A DNA stretch of 64,000 bases from Streptomyces chryseus (GTDB lineage: Bacteria; Actinomycetota; Actinomycetes; Streptomycetales; Streptomycetaceae), in contig NZ_BMVO01000024.1 of assembly GCF_014650755.1 (NCBI RefSeq), positions 40,900 to 104,899 on the forward strand. The letters run 5' to 3'. Under the pieces are notes generated by a model. The model worked only from the letters and a program-made list of their open reading frames with translations. It was not told where the DNA came from and searched no databases. How positions within the stretch are numbered: the first letter of the stretch is position 1; every line of letters starts with the position of its first letter. A program made the position numbers and the translations under genes. Positions 26,673-33,550 of the stretch are shown here, piece after piece.

Positions 26673-27521
26673 ATGAAAAACGATCAGATGCCTTCGAGGC
26701 GGCGGGCGATGCTGCGCCTGGCCGCCTGCCTGGGGGCCGCTACCGCCGTACGCCTCCTCGGCCCGGATCCCGCCCAGACGCCCGGACGCCATCCGTCGGG
26801 ACCGCCGCCGGCCGCCGGGCCGCAGGCCGGTGCGCCGGTCAGGCCCTCGGCGTACCGGCTGCGGCCCATGACGGCGTACACGCCGCCCCGGTACCGGCCC
26901 GCCCGGCCGCCGGTGCGCCGCCGGCCCTTCCTCCGAATGGCGGGAACCGGCCGCAGCATGGTGCTGACCTTCGACGACGGGCCCGACCCGCGCTACACCC
27001 CGGACATCCTGCGGACGCTGCGGAGCTACGACGTGCGCGCGATGTTCTTCGTGTGCGGGGAGATGGCGGCGGAGAACCGGGACCTGCTGCGCGAGATGGC
27101 CGAGGACGGCCACGTCGTGGGCAACCACACCTGGTCGCACCCGTTGGTCACGCGGCTGTCACCGGCGGGGATCCGCGCCGAGCTCGGGCGTACGAGCGAC
27201 ATCGTCGAGCGGACCGTCGGACGCGCGCCCGACTGGTACCGCGCGCCGTACGGAGCCTGGAACCGCCGCTCGTTCGAGATCGGCGCGGAACTGGGCATGG
27301 AGCCGCTCGGCTGGACCGTGGACACGCTCGACTGGCGGGAGCCCGGTACGGGGTTCATCGTCCGCCGGGTGCGGGCGGGGGCGGGGCCCGGTGTGGTGGT
27401 GCTCTCGCACGACGCCGGGGGCGACCGGCGGCAGAGCGTCGAGGCGCTGCGGACGTACCTGCCGGAACTGCTCGACCGGGGCTACCGGCTCACGGTGCCG
27501 GGCACCGCCCCGCGGGGGTGA
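26673..27521 (+). CDS. Secreted polysaccharide deacetylase (CE4)
   Basis: 282 residues. A twin-arginine-like RRRAMLRLAACLGAAT N-terminus (residues 7-22) suggests export, then a proline/arginine-rich linker of 60 residues and a NodB domain. Motifs: TFDDGPD (catalytic Asp and metal Asp), HTWSHP (metal His pair), RAPYGAW, DTLDW and LSHDAG. CE4 enzymes remove N-acetyl groups from peptidoglycan or other wall glycans. It stands next to a sortase locus, consistent with envelope modification. ATG 26691 is an alternative start. Confidence 0.9.
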   Translation: MKNDQMPSRRRAMLRLAACLGAATAVRLLGPDPAQTPGRHPSGPPPAAGPQAGAPVRPSAYRLRPMTAYTPPRYRPARPPVRRRPFLRMAGTGRSMVLTFDDGPDPRYTPDILRTLRSYDVRAMFFVCGEMAAENRDLLREMAEDGHVVGNHTWSHPLVTRLSPAGIRAELGRTSDIVERTVGRAPDWYRAPYGAWNRRSFEIGAELGMEPLGWTVDTLDWREPGTGFIVRRVRAGAGPGVVVLSHDAGGDRRQSVEALRTYLPELLDRGYRLTVPGTAPRG

Positions 27522-27544
27522 GCGCCGTACCCCGCACGCCCTCC

Positions 27545-27574
27545 GGTCGCCACCCCGCTCAGCGGGTGGCGACC
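27545..27574. terminator. Hairpin between deacetylase and sortase genes
   Basis: 11-bp perfect arms (27545-27555 with 27564-27574) in a 37-base convergent gap. The right arm includes the last codons and stop of the sortase gene, so the hairpin probably ends both transcripts. Confidence 0.65.
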
Positions 27575-28218
27575 ATGCGGGCGAAGACGACGACGTTGCC
27601 TGCGTAGCCGTTCGTCTTCGAGTAACCGCCGCCGCAGGTGATCACGCGCAGCTCGGGCCTGCCGACGTCCCCGTACACGCGGGGGCCGGGGAACTCCTCC
27701 TTCGAGAAGACCTCGACGCCGTAGACCTCGAACACGGCGGCGCGGCCGTCGTAGCGCTCGACCTCGATGCGGTGGCCCTTCCTGAGCGAACCCAGGTTGT
27801 AGAAGACGGCCGGGCCCACCGCGTTGTCGACATGACCGACGATCACCGAGGTGCCGAGCTGGCCGGGGGAGATGCCGTTCTGGTACCAGCCGGCGAGGTT
27901 GGGATCCTGCGGCGACGGCGCGTCGATCCAGCCCTCGTCGTCGAGCCCCACGTCCACGATGGGCGCGTCGACGCGGATGTCGGGCAGGCGGATGCGGGAG
28001 GCGGGGGCGTACGGCAGCGGCCGCACGGTGGTGCGCGAGGTCCGGGCGCCGGTGACCTCGGAGGGGCTGTCGAGAGCCGCGGCGGACGCGGGCTGAGGGG
28101 GGCCGATGGACACGTCCGCGCCGTTGCGCATCAGCGCGAGGCCAGTGAGCATGACGAGCGCCAGGACCCCCCAGGGCGAGCGTTTTCTCGGCTCGGAGCC
28201 GTTGTACTCCTGGCCCAT
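27559..28218 (-). CDS. Class F sortase
   Basis: 219 residues. One N-terminal membrane helix (about 14-30), then the sortase barrel with catalytic His129 (VGHVDNA), Cys195 (ITCGGGY) and an Arg close to the C-terminus. Class F sortases of actinomycetes are short, single-gene enzymes whose native substrates are mostly unknown. Here two related proteins with C-terminal membrane anchors are encoded within 1.5 kb, which makes them the obvious candidate substrates. Start ATG 28218. Confidence 0.9.
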   Translation of the reverse strand: MGQEYNGSEPRKRSPWGVLALVMLTGLALMRNGADVSIGPPQPASAAALDSPSEVTGARTSRTTVRPLPYAPASRIRLPDIRVDAPIVDVGLDDEGWIDAPSPQDPNLAGWYQNGISPGQLGTSVIVGHVDNAVGPAVFYNLGSLRKGHRIEVERYDGRAAVFEVYGVEVFSKEEFPGPRVYGDVGRPELRVITCGGGYSKTNGYAGNVVVFARMVATR

Positions 28219-28528
28219 TGTTCTCCCTTCGACGCGTCTGTACGGACGCTAAGCGCGCGGGGTGGGGGCGGCGATACGTGAGGGGCGAACGGGTGGCGCG
28301 GCGTCCGCGCGGTGACCCATCCGGGTAACTGGTCGTACAAGATATCTGACGGTCTGTGACCTGCGGCTCCGTCAGATCGGGACGCGCCGCACCGGCGTGT
28401 CGCCTCACCGGGGTGGACCAGCCCGAAATGCGGTAATCATCGCGCCCGGTGAGTGTTCGTCATGGGAGGCGTTCTCGTCGATCTTCCCGGGGCACCGCTC
28501 CGGGGCGCCGTCCCGTGGAGGTTCTACG
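28219..28528. promoter_or_regulatory. Divergent intergenic region, sortase / surface protein
   Basis: 310 bp without a gene. Apart from the inverted repeat at 28344-28377 and the GGAGG ribosome site at its right end I see no other defined element. Confidence 0.5.
28344..28377. promoter_or_regulatory. Inverted repeat ATCTGACGG...CCGTCAGAT
   Basis: Two perfect 9-base arms (28344-28352 and 28369-28377) separated by 16 bases, midway between the divergent sortase and surface-protein genes. Arm-centre spacing is 25 bases, so it could be a dimer site or a stem-loop. Its GC content is lower than the hairpins that end genes here, so a binding site is favoured. Confidence 0.55.
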
Positions 28529-29014
28529 ATGCGTGTCTCACGCGCCTGTCTGGTGACCGCGACCGCCCTTGCGGCGGTCGGACTCGTCGCCCCCACCGCC
28601 ACCGCCACCAACGGCCCTCGCAACGTCAACGTCAACCCGTTCTCGGTCCACCAGGGCGGCGTGCTGACGGTCAGCGCCTCGGGGTGCGGCCACGGCGGAA
28701 CCGTGACGTCCAACGCCTTCCAGCGTCCCGCCCACCTTCCGGCCAGCGACACCACGTCGTTCGCCACCGCCAAGATCAAGCACAACGCCACGCCCGGCCA
28801 CTACAACCTGGCCGTCAAGTGCAACGACAACCCGTTGGTGGCGACCCACCAGTTCACGGTCCTGTCGGGCCGGGGCGCGCGCGGCGGCATCGGCGGGTCG
28901 CTCGGCCCTTCCGACACGGAGATGAAGGTCGGCGCCGGCCTCGTCGCCGCATCGGCCATCGGCGGCGGCCTCTTCATCGCGCGCAGGCGGCGCCTGAACC
29001 GCGGCGAGGTCTGA
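28529..29014 (+). CDS. C-terminally anchored surface protein, sortase-linked (A)
   Basis: 161 residues from ATG 28529 after GTGGAGG. Signal peptide (about 1-27, cut after ATA), an Ig-like domain with two cysteines (SGCGHGG and KCNDNP), a Gly-rich stretch ARGGIGGS, a membrane helix and a terminal IARRRR tail. This is the architecture of a sorting signal without an LPXTG box. The second protein at 29121-29678 shares the cysteine spacing and the ARGG(I/V)GGS box. Role unknown; probably a cell-surface protein. Confidence 0.8.
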   Translation: MRVSRACLVTATALAAVGLVAPTATATNGPRNVNVNPFSVHQGGVLTVSASGCGHGGTVTSNAFQRPAHLPASDTTSFATAKIKHNATPGHYNLAVKCNDNPLVATHQFTVLSGRGARGGIGGSLGPSDTEMKVGAGLVAASAIGGGLFIARRRRLNRGEV

Positions 29015-29049
29015 GCGCCCGGCCGCCCGTGGCCCGTACTCGCGTGAAC

Positions 29050-29091
29050 GCCCGTCGCCCCGCGTCCTTACGAGGACGCGGGGCAACGGGC
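29050..29091. terminator. Strong bidirectional hairpin
   Basis: 19-bp arms with one mismatch and a four-base loop (TACG), in the convergent gap between the two surface-protein genes. Confidence 0.85.
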
Positions 29092-29120
29092 TTGTCGGGT
29101 GCGGTTCGGCTCCGCCGCCG

Positions 29121-29678
29121 TCAGTGCTGGCGGCTGCCGGCGCGTCGGCGCAGGACGAAGACGACGCCACCGGTGGCCGCGAGGACCAGCGCCGCACCGG
29201 CGGCGATCTCCCCGGCGTCCATCCCGCCCTGGCTGCCGCCCACGCCACCCCTGGCGGGGCCGGCGGGGGAGCGGGTCGCCGTGGCCGTGGTGGTCACGGT
29301 CGGGCGAAGCGTGGTGAAAGTCGGCGTCGGCCTGGCGTCGCCGGCGATGGTGAGCTGCGACGTGCCCTGGCGGCCGTCTTCGAGGCAGGTGTACGTAATG
29401 GTGTACAGGGCACCGCGTTTCGCGTCCCAGTCGACCGTGGCGGTCGCCGTGTCCCCCCTGGGGATCACGACGGTGTCGAACACGGCAGAGGTCGCTTCCG
29501 CGTCGCCGTCGCACCCCGAGACGAACAGCGTGACCTGTCCGCCGGCGGCGATGGTGGACGGCGTGGCGGTGCCGACCACCGCGGGCGCTTTGGTGTCGAC
29601 CGCCGAGGCGGCCGGGACGGTGAGTGAGAGAGCGGCGAGGCCGAGCGCGGCGGCCGATGTCACACGTATCGCGCGCAT
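29121..29678 (-). CDS. C-terminally anchored surface protein, sortase-linked (B)
   Basis: 185 residues from ATG 29678 with GGAGG upstream. Signal peptide (cut near ASA, residue 26), an Ig-like domain with cysteines in SGCDGD and YTCLED, a Thr/Pro linker, ARGGVGGS, a membrane helix and VLRRR. It is a paralogue of protein A: domain order, cysteines and the Gly-rich box are shared. It converges with A around the hairpin. Probably exposed on the wall or membrane; no binding function is apparent. Confidence 0.8.
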   Translation of the reverse strand: MRAIRVTSAAALGLAALSLTVPAASAVDTKAPAVVGTATPSTIAAGGQVTLFVSGCDGDAEATSAVFDTVVIPRGDTATATVDWDAKRGALYTITYTCLEDGRQGTSQLTIAGDARPTPTFTTLRPTVTTTATATRSPAGPARGGVGGSQGGMDAGEIAAGAALVLAATGGVVFVLRRRAGSRQH

Positions 29679-29936
29679 GGACAATCCTCCGGGTCCTCGA
29701 GGAGCAGCGGCGGAATTTTTATCCACACATGGCAGGAAATGCGCCTCGATATCCCGAACGCTAGGAGCGGTGGCGGCGGCGCGCGATCACAGTCGCGCAA
29801 ATGGGGTACCGGCCTACGCCACCCGGTGCACTGCCGCGGCCCGTCGCACCGGCCCGGCGGGCCGCTCGGCCCGCGGCCGCCGCCCCCTGCCGGCCCTTGT
29901 TTCCAGGGGCTTCGGGGGGACGGCGGCCGTGGCCGG
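29679..29936. other. Intergenic gap with no visible element
   Basis: 258 bp between the surface protein B start and the DUF4239 stop, both on the minus strand. It has a short AT-rich run (about 29715-29735) that may serve the promoter of protein B. I see no further feature. Confidence 0.4.
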
Positions 29937-30701
29937 CTACCTGGTGGCCTCCGGGAACAGGTCCAGGAACGGCCCGGCCGTGGCGGAGAGCCCGCGTCCG
30001 AAGGGGGCGTCGAAGTCCCAGATGAGGAAGAGCAGGAAGGCGATCAGGGCGCTGTAGAGACCGGCCAGGAGCAGTTCGCGTCCGGTGCGGCGGATCTGGA
30101 GGGTGAAGATGAGCCCGACCGCGACCAGGGCGCCGATGATCAGGCCGAACCAGACGACGCCGGGCATGGTGGCCTCCGCGCCCGCGCCCCGCGCGCCCCG
30201 GGCGTCGTCCGCGGTGGCGACCTGGTCCACCAGCGGCTGGTACGCCTGGCCCTCGTGGTCGGTCTTGGGCTCGTAGTCGGTGACGTCGCGGCGCACCTGT
30301 TCGAGGAGCTCGGTGCCGCGTTCGGTCAGGCTGCCGTGCTCGGCCATGTGCTTCCACTCGGTGTTGACGACGTACGAGACGTACGCGTCGACATCGCCGC
30401 GGATCCTGGCCCGGACCTCGGCGGGGTACACCTCCGAGCGGGCGCTGACCTCGTGCAGGGCCTGGGCCTCCTGCCGTACGGAGTCCTGGGCGGCGCTGCG
30501 GCCCTCCCAGACGCCCGCGATGGCCAGACCGAGGACGATCGCGTAGACCACGCCGATCATCATCGTCATGTATTCGATGACGTCCGGGGTCTCGGACGGG
30601 TCGTCGTCCTCACCGACGCGGCGGTGGTTGATGACCGTGATGGTGAGGACGACCGCGCAGGCGGACGCCATCGCGATGCTCAGAACGAGCCATTCCGACA
30701 T
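29937..30701 (-). CDS. DUF4239 (bestrophin-like) membrane protein
   Basis: 254 residues from ATG 30701 after GGAG. Two N-terminal membrane helices (about 5-24 and 45-65), a helical cytosolic or outer segment, and two or three C-terminal helices from about 180. This is the layout of DUF4239 proteins, sometimes likened to bestrophin channels. No function is established. Its gene is 15 bp downstream of the polyproline-protein gene, so the two probably share a transcript. Confidence 0.8.
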   Translation of the reverse strand: MSEWLVLSIAMASACAVVLTITVINHRRVGEDDDPSETPDVIEYMTMMIGVVYAIVLGLAIAGVWEGRSAAQDSVRQEAQALHEVSARSEVYPAEVRARIRGDVDAYVSYVVNTEWKHMAEHGSLTERGTELLEQVRRDVTDYEPKTDHEGQAYQPLVDQVATADDARGARGAGAEATMPGVVWFGLIIGALVAVGLIFTLQIRRTGRELLLAGLYSALIAFLLFLIWDFDAPFGRGLSATAGPFLDLFPEATR

Positions 30702-30716
30702 GGGATTCTCCGTCGG

Positions 30717-31283
30717 CTAGCGGGATCGTGGACGCAGTACGGCGGCGGCGAACACCGCCGGGGCCGTGATCAGGAGGGTGAGGGAAACCAGGGACGGGCC
30801 GTTCTGCGGCTCCTGACGGGTGGCTTTGCGGTACACGGGGAGGGCGACCGGTTTGGGGGAGGGCTTCGGTTTGGCCGACGGCGCGGGCTTCGGCGAAGGA
30901 GCCGGTTTGGGTTTGGGCGGAGGAGGCGGCTCGGGCGCGGGCGGCGGCGCCGGGGCGGGGGGCGGCGGCGGAGGCGGCGGCGGAGGCGGTTCGGGCGCGG
31001 CTGGCGGCGGCGGAGGCGGCGGGGGAGGCGGAGGAGGCGGTGGTGGGGGTGGTGGCTCCGGGGTGGGCGGTGGCGGTGGCGGTGGCTTCGGCTTCGGGCC
31101 CGCCGTACAGGTCGCGCCGGTGCCCACGGCGACCGCCGAGCCCGACGACACCTGGCCGTCGCGCGAGATGGACGCGTACGAACAGTCGTCGGCCACGGCC
31201 GGCACGGGGCTCAGCAGCAGCCAGATCAGGGTCACGGCGGCCAACAGCCGTCCTGGGAGCGGAGGGTGCACGTCCCGGAGCAT
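30717..31283 (-). CDS. Secreted polyproline protein with C-terminal membrane helix
   Basis: About 188 residues from ATG 31283; the frame stays open further upstream and the start is a choice based on the following signal peptide (LLAAVTLIWLLLSPVPAVADD). After a short domain with two cysteines, residues 60-145 are almost wholly proline with Glu/Lys/Ala interruptions, then a Pro/Lys/Ser linker and a final membrane helix (VSLTLLITAPAVFAAAV) with a basic tail. It looks like a wall-spanning stalk. Synthesis would need EF-P. The DNA is a long GGCGGAGGC-type run, prone to slippage, and the exact repeat count may vary. Confidence 0.7.
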   Translation of the reverse strand: MLRDVHPPLPGRLLAAVTLIWLLLSPVPAVADDCSYASISRDGQVSSGSAVAVGTGATCTAGPKPKPPPPPPPTPEPPPPPPPPPPPPPPPPPPAAPEPPPPPPPPPPPAPAPPPAPEPPPPPKPKPAPSPKPAPSAKPKPSPKPVALPVYRKATRQEPQNGPSLVSLTLLITAPAVFAAAVLRPRSR

Positions 31284-31376
31284 GGACCGGTCCGGCGTCC
31301 GGCACGCGCCCGTTCGGCCCAGTTCCCCCGTTGGGCGGGACTTTCGCGTCTTCGCGTTTGAGATCATCCTGCCCCT

Positions 31377-31424
31377 CGCGAAGGTCACCGCGAAGGTCAC
31401 CGCGAAGGTCGTCGCGAAGTTTCT
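31377..31424. repeat. 12-bp tandem repeat, three and a half copies
   Basis: CGCGAAGGTCAC occurs at 31377 and 31389 exactly, with a third copy differing at two positions (31401) and a degenerate fourth (31413). It sits 94 bp upstream of the polyproline gene start and 98 bp upstream of the divergent lipoprotein gene. Confidence 0.75.
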
Positions 31425-31521
31425 GCGAATGCGTTGAACACCCGGACACCCGCCGCCCGTACCTAGGGCCATGAGCGACGCGCAGAGCGTCGCACCACAC
31501 CCTCGGTACACAGGAGTCGAC

Positions 31522-32508
31522 ATGAAGACCTGGCGGAACGTCTCGCTCGCGGTGACGGCGGCGGCTGTGATGGCGCTGACGACGGCGTGCGGTCAGGACA
31601 CGGTGACCGAGTCCCCCAACGGGCAGGCGGTGGGCAACGCCAACCCCGCGCAGCAGCCGGCCGACGGCGGCTACGGCTCGGACAAGACCGGCTACGGCGA
31701 CGACGCCGGCGGGGCCGCCGCGCCCAAGGCGGCGGGCCAACTCGCGGTCTGGGACAGCAAGAAGCTCGGCAAGGTACTCACCGACAGCGAGGGTTTCACG
31801 CTCTACCGGTTCGACAAGGACACCGTCAGTCCGCCGAAGTCGAATTGCGAGGGCGACTGCGCGAAGGCATGGCCGGTCGTACCGGCGGGCGACGCGACGG
31901 CCGCGCCGGGCACCGACGCCTCGCTGCTCGGCGAGGTCGAGCGGGCAGACGGCACCAAGCAGCTCACCATCGGCGGCTGGCCCATGTACCGCTTCGCCAA
32001 GGACGCCAAGCCGGGCGACGCCAAGGGGCAGGGTGTGGGCGGCACGTGGTTCGCCTCCGCCCCCGACGGCAAGAAGGCGGCTGTGGGCGCGGGAGGCGGT
32101 GACGCCGAGGCCGGCGGCGGTGAGGCCGAGGCGGAGAAGCCCGACCTCGCGGGGATGTCCGTGCGCAAGGACCCCAAGCTCGGTGACATCGTGGTGGACT
32201 CCAAGGGCATGACGGTCTACCGGTTCGAGAAGGACTCGGCCTGGCCCATGAAGACGGCCTGCACCGGCGCCTGCCTGGAGAAGTGGCCGGTCGTCCCGCC
32301 GGTCGAGAAGAACGACACCGAAGGCATCCTCAAGAAGGGCTTCGTCGTCTTCGACCGCCCCGACGGGATCAAGCAGCAGACGATCGACTGCTGGCCCGTC
32401 TACACCTTCTCGGGCGACGCGAAGCCGGGTGACACCAACGGCCAGGGCGTTGGCGGCACTTGGTACGCGGTCTCGCCCGAGGGCAAGATGGTCGGCGCGC
32501 CCAAGTAG
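31522..32508 (+). CDS. SCO0930-family lipoprotein, two secreted-repeat domains
   Basis: 328 residues with a lipobox LTTAC (Cys23) and ATG 31522 after CAGGAG. The body contains two copies of the secreted repeat of unknown function (Lipoprotein_15): each has a Y-R-F-(D/E)-K-D strand, a Cys-x3-Cys pair (CEGDC; CTGAC), WPVVP and the (W)P(M/V)Y.(F).GDAKPGD.(.)GQGVGGTW ending. The family is attached to the outer membrane face and is linked by neighbourhood to electron-transfer or redox proteins in some bacteria. Function unknown. The Gly/Glu linker between repeats is at about 190-205. Confidence 0.85.
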   Translation: MKTWRNVSLAVTAAAVMALTTACGQDTVTESPNGQAVGNANPAQQPADGGYGSDKTGYGDDAGGAAAPKAAGQLAVWDSKKLGKVLTDSEGFTLYRFDKDTVSPPKSNCEGDCAKAWPVVPAGDATAAPGTDASLLGEVERADGTKQLTIGGWPMYRFAKDAKPGDAKGQGVGGTWFASAPDGKKAAVGAGGGDAEAGGGEAEAEKPDLAGMSVRKDPKLGDIVVDSKGMTVYRFEKDSAWPMKTACTGACLEKWPVVPPVEKNDTEGILKKGFVVFDRPDGIKQQTIDCWPVYTFSGDAKPGDTNGQGVGGTWYAVSPEGKMVGAPK

Positions 32509-32546
32509 GTCCGGCAGCGTCCCCGCGCTGTGGCGCCCGTCCAGCA

Positions 32547-32584
32547 CCGGCCCGTTCCCGCCCCGTCCGGCGGGGGCGGGCCGG
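32547..32584. terminator. Hairpin after the SCO0930-like gene
   Basis: CCGGCCCG (32547-32554) pairs with CGGGCCGG (32577-32584) and the interior continues as CCCGCC/GGCGGG, about 40 bases after the stop. Confidence 0.7.
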
Positions 32585-32737
32585 TCGTTCGCGGTGCACA
32601 TGCCTGCGGCGTGTGACCGAGAACGGACCGCTAATTTCCGTTTTTGCTCGCTCTGATGCCTGCCGATCAGTAGCCTCGGCTCGAACACCGGTCCAGGTCA
32701 TGACCGGCTGTCCCGTGGCGATGAGTTGGAGACATTG

Positions 32738-33550
32738 ATGGAGCGACCCGCCTGGGCACCCCAGGGCATCGACCTCACGGTGCCGAGCGTGTCCCGGATC
32801 TACGACTTCTACCTGGGCGGTTCGCACAACTTCGAGGTCGACAGGGAAGCAGCCCGCAAGGCAATGGAGTTCATGCCGGGCCTCCCCAAGATCATGCAGG
32901 CGAACCGTGCGTTCATGCGGCGCGCGGTGCGCTTCGCCGTCGACGAGGGCATCACGCAGTTCCTCGACATCGGATCGGGCATCCCGACCTTCGGCAACGT
33001 CCACGAGGTCGCCCAGGCGGCCGACCCCGAGGCCCGGGTCGCGTACGTCGACCACGACCCGGTCGCGGTGGCGCACAGCCGGGCCGTACTCGCGGGGAAC
33101 GACCGGGCCGGCATCGCCGCGGCCGACCTGCGCAAGCCGCAGGACATCCTGGGCGACCCGGTCGTGAACGAACTCATCGATCTGGAACGGCCGGTGGCGC
33201 TGCTGCTGGTCGCCGTACTCCACTTCGTCGAGGACTCCGACGATCCGCGAGCCGCCGTGGCCGCCCTGCGCGACGCGCTCGCCCCCGGCAGCCTCGTGAT
33301 CCTCACCCACGCGTCCTACGCGGGGATCCCGCTGCCCGAGCAGCGGATCGGCGGCACGGTCGGGGTCTACCAGAACATCAAGAACCCGCTGGTCATGCGC
33401 TCGCACGAGGAAGTCGCGCGGTTCTTCGAGGGGTACGAGATGGTCGAGCCGGGACTCGTCCCGATGGCCGAGTGGCGGCCCGAGACCCCGCTCGCCCAGG
33501 AGGATCCGTACGCCTTCTCGGGCTTCGCCGGAGTGGGACGCAAGGCGTGA
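32738..33550 (+). CDS. DUF574-type SAM-dependent methyltransferase
   Basis: 270 residues from ATG 32738, chosen over the TTG at 32726 because GGAG lies at the correct distance. The sequence fits the actinobacterial DUF574/Methyltransf_19 family: PSVSRIYDFYLGG near the start, FLDIGSGIPT as the SAM loop and VDHDPVAVAHS after it. Substrates are unknown, and the family is expanded in streptomycetes. The stop overlaps the GTG start of the GGDEF-EAL gene (GTGA), so the two are translationally coupled. Confidence 0.85.
   Translation: MERPAWAPQGIDLTVPSVSRIYDFYLGGSHNFEVDREAARKAMEFMPGLPKIMQANRAFMRRAVRFAVDEGITQFLDIGSGIPTFGNVHEVAQAADPEARVAYVDHDPVAVAHSRAVLAGNDRAGIAAADLRKPQDILGDPVVNELIDLERPVALLLVAVLHFVEDSDDPRAAVAALRDALAPGSLVILTHASYAGIPLPEQRIGGTVGVYQNIKNPLVMRSHEEVARFFEGYEMVEPGLVPMAEWRPETPLAQEDPYAFSGFAGVGRKA

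Noticed and set aside
30940..31080. Possible CRISPR or minisatellite in the GGC/GGA-rich stretch
   Set aside because: It is low-complexity proline coding sequence with no spacers and no fixed repeat unit.
30820..31437. Plus-strand open frame coding a nearly pure poly-glycine protein
   Set aside because: It is the reverse complement of the polyproline gene; no ribosome site or signal, while the minus-strand frame has signal peptide and anchor.
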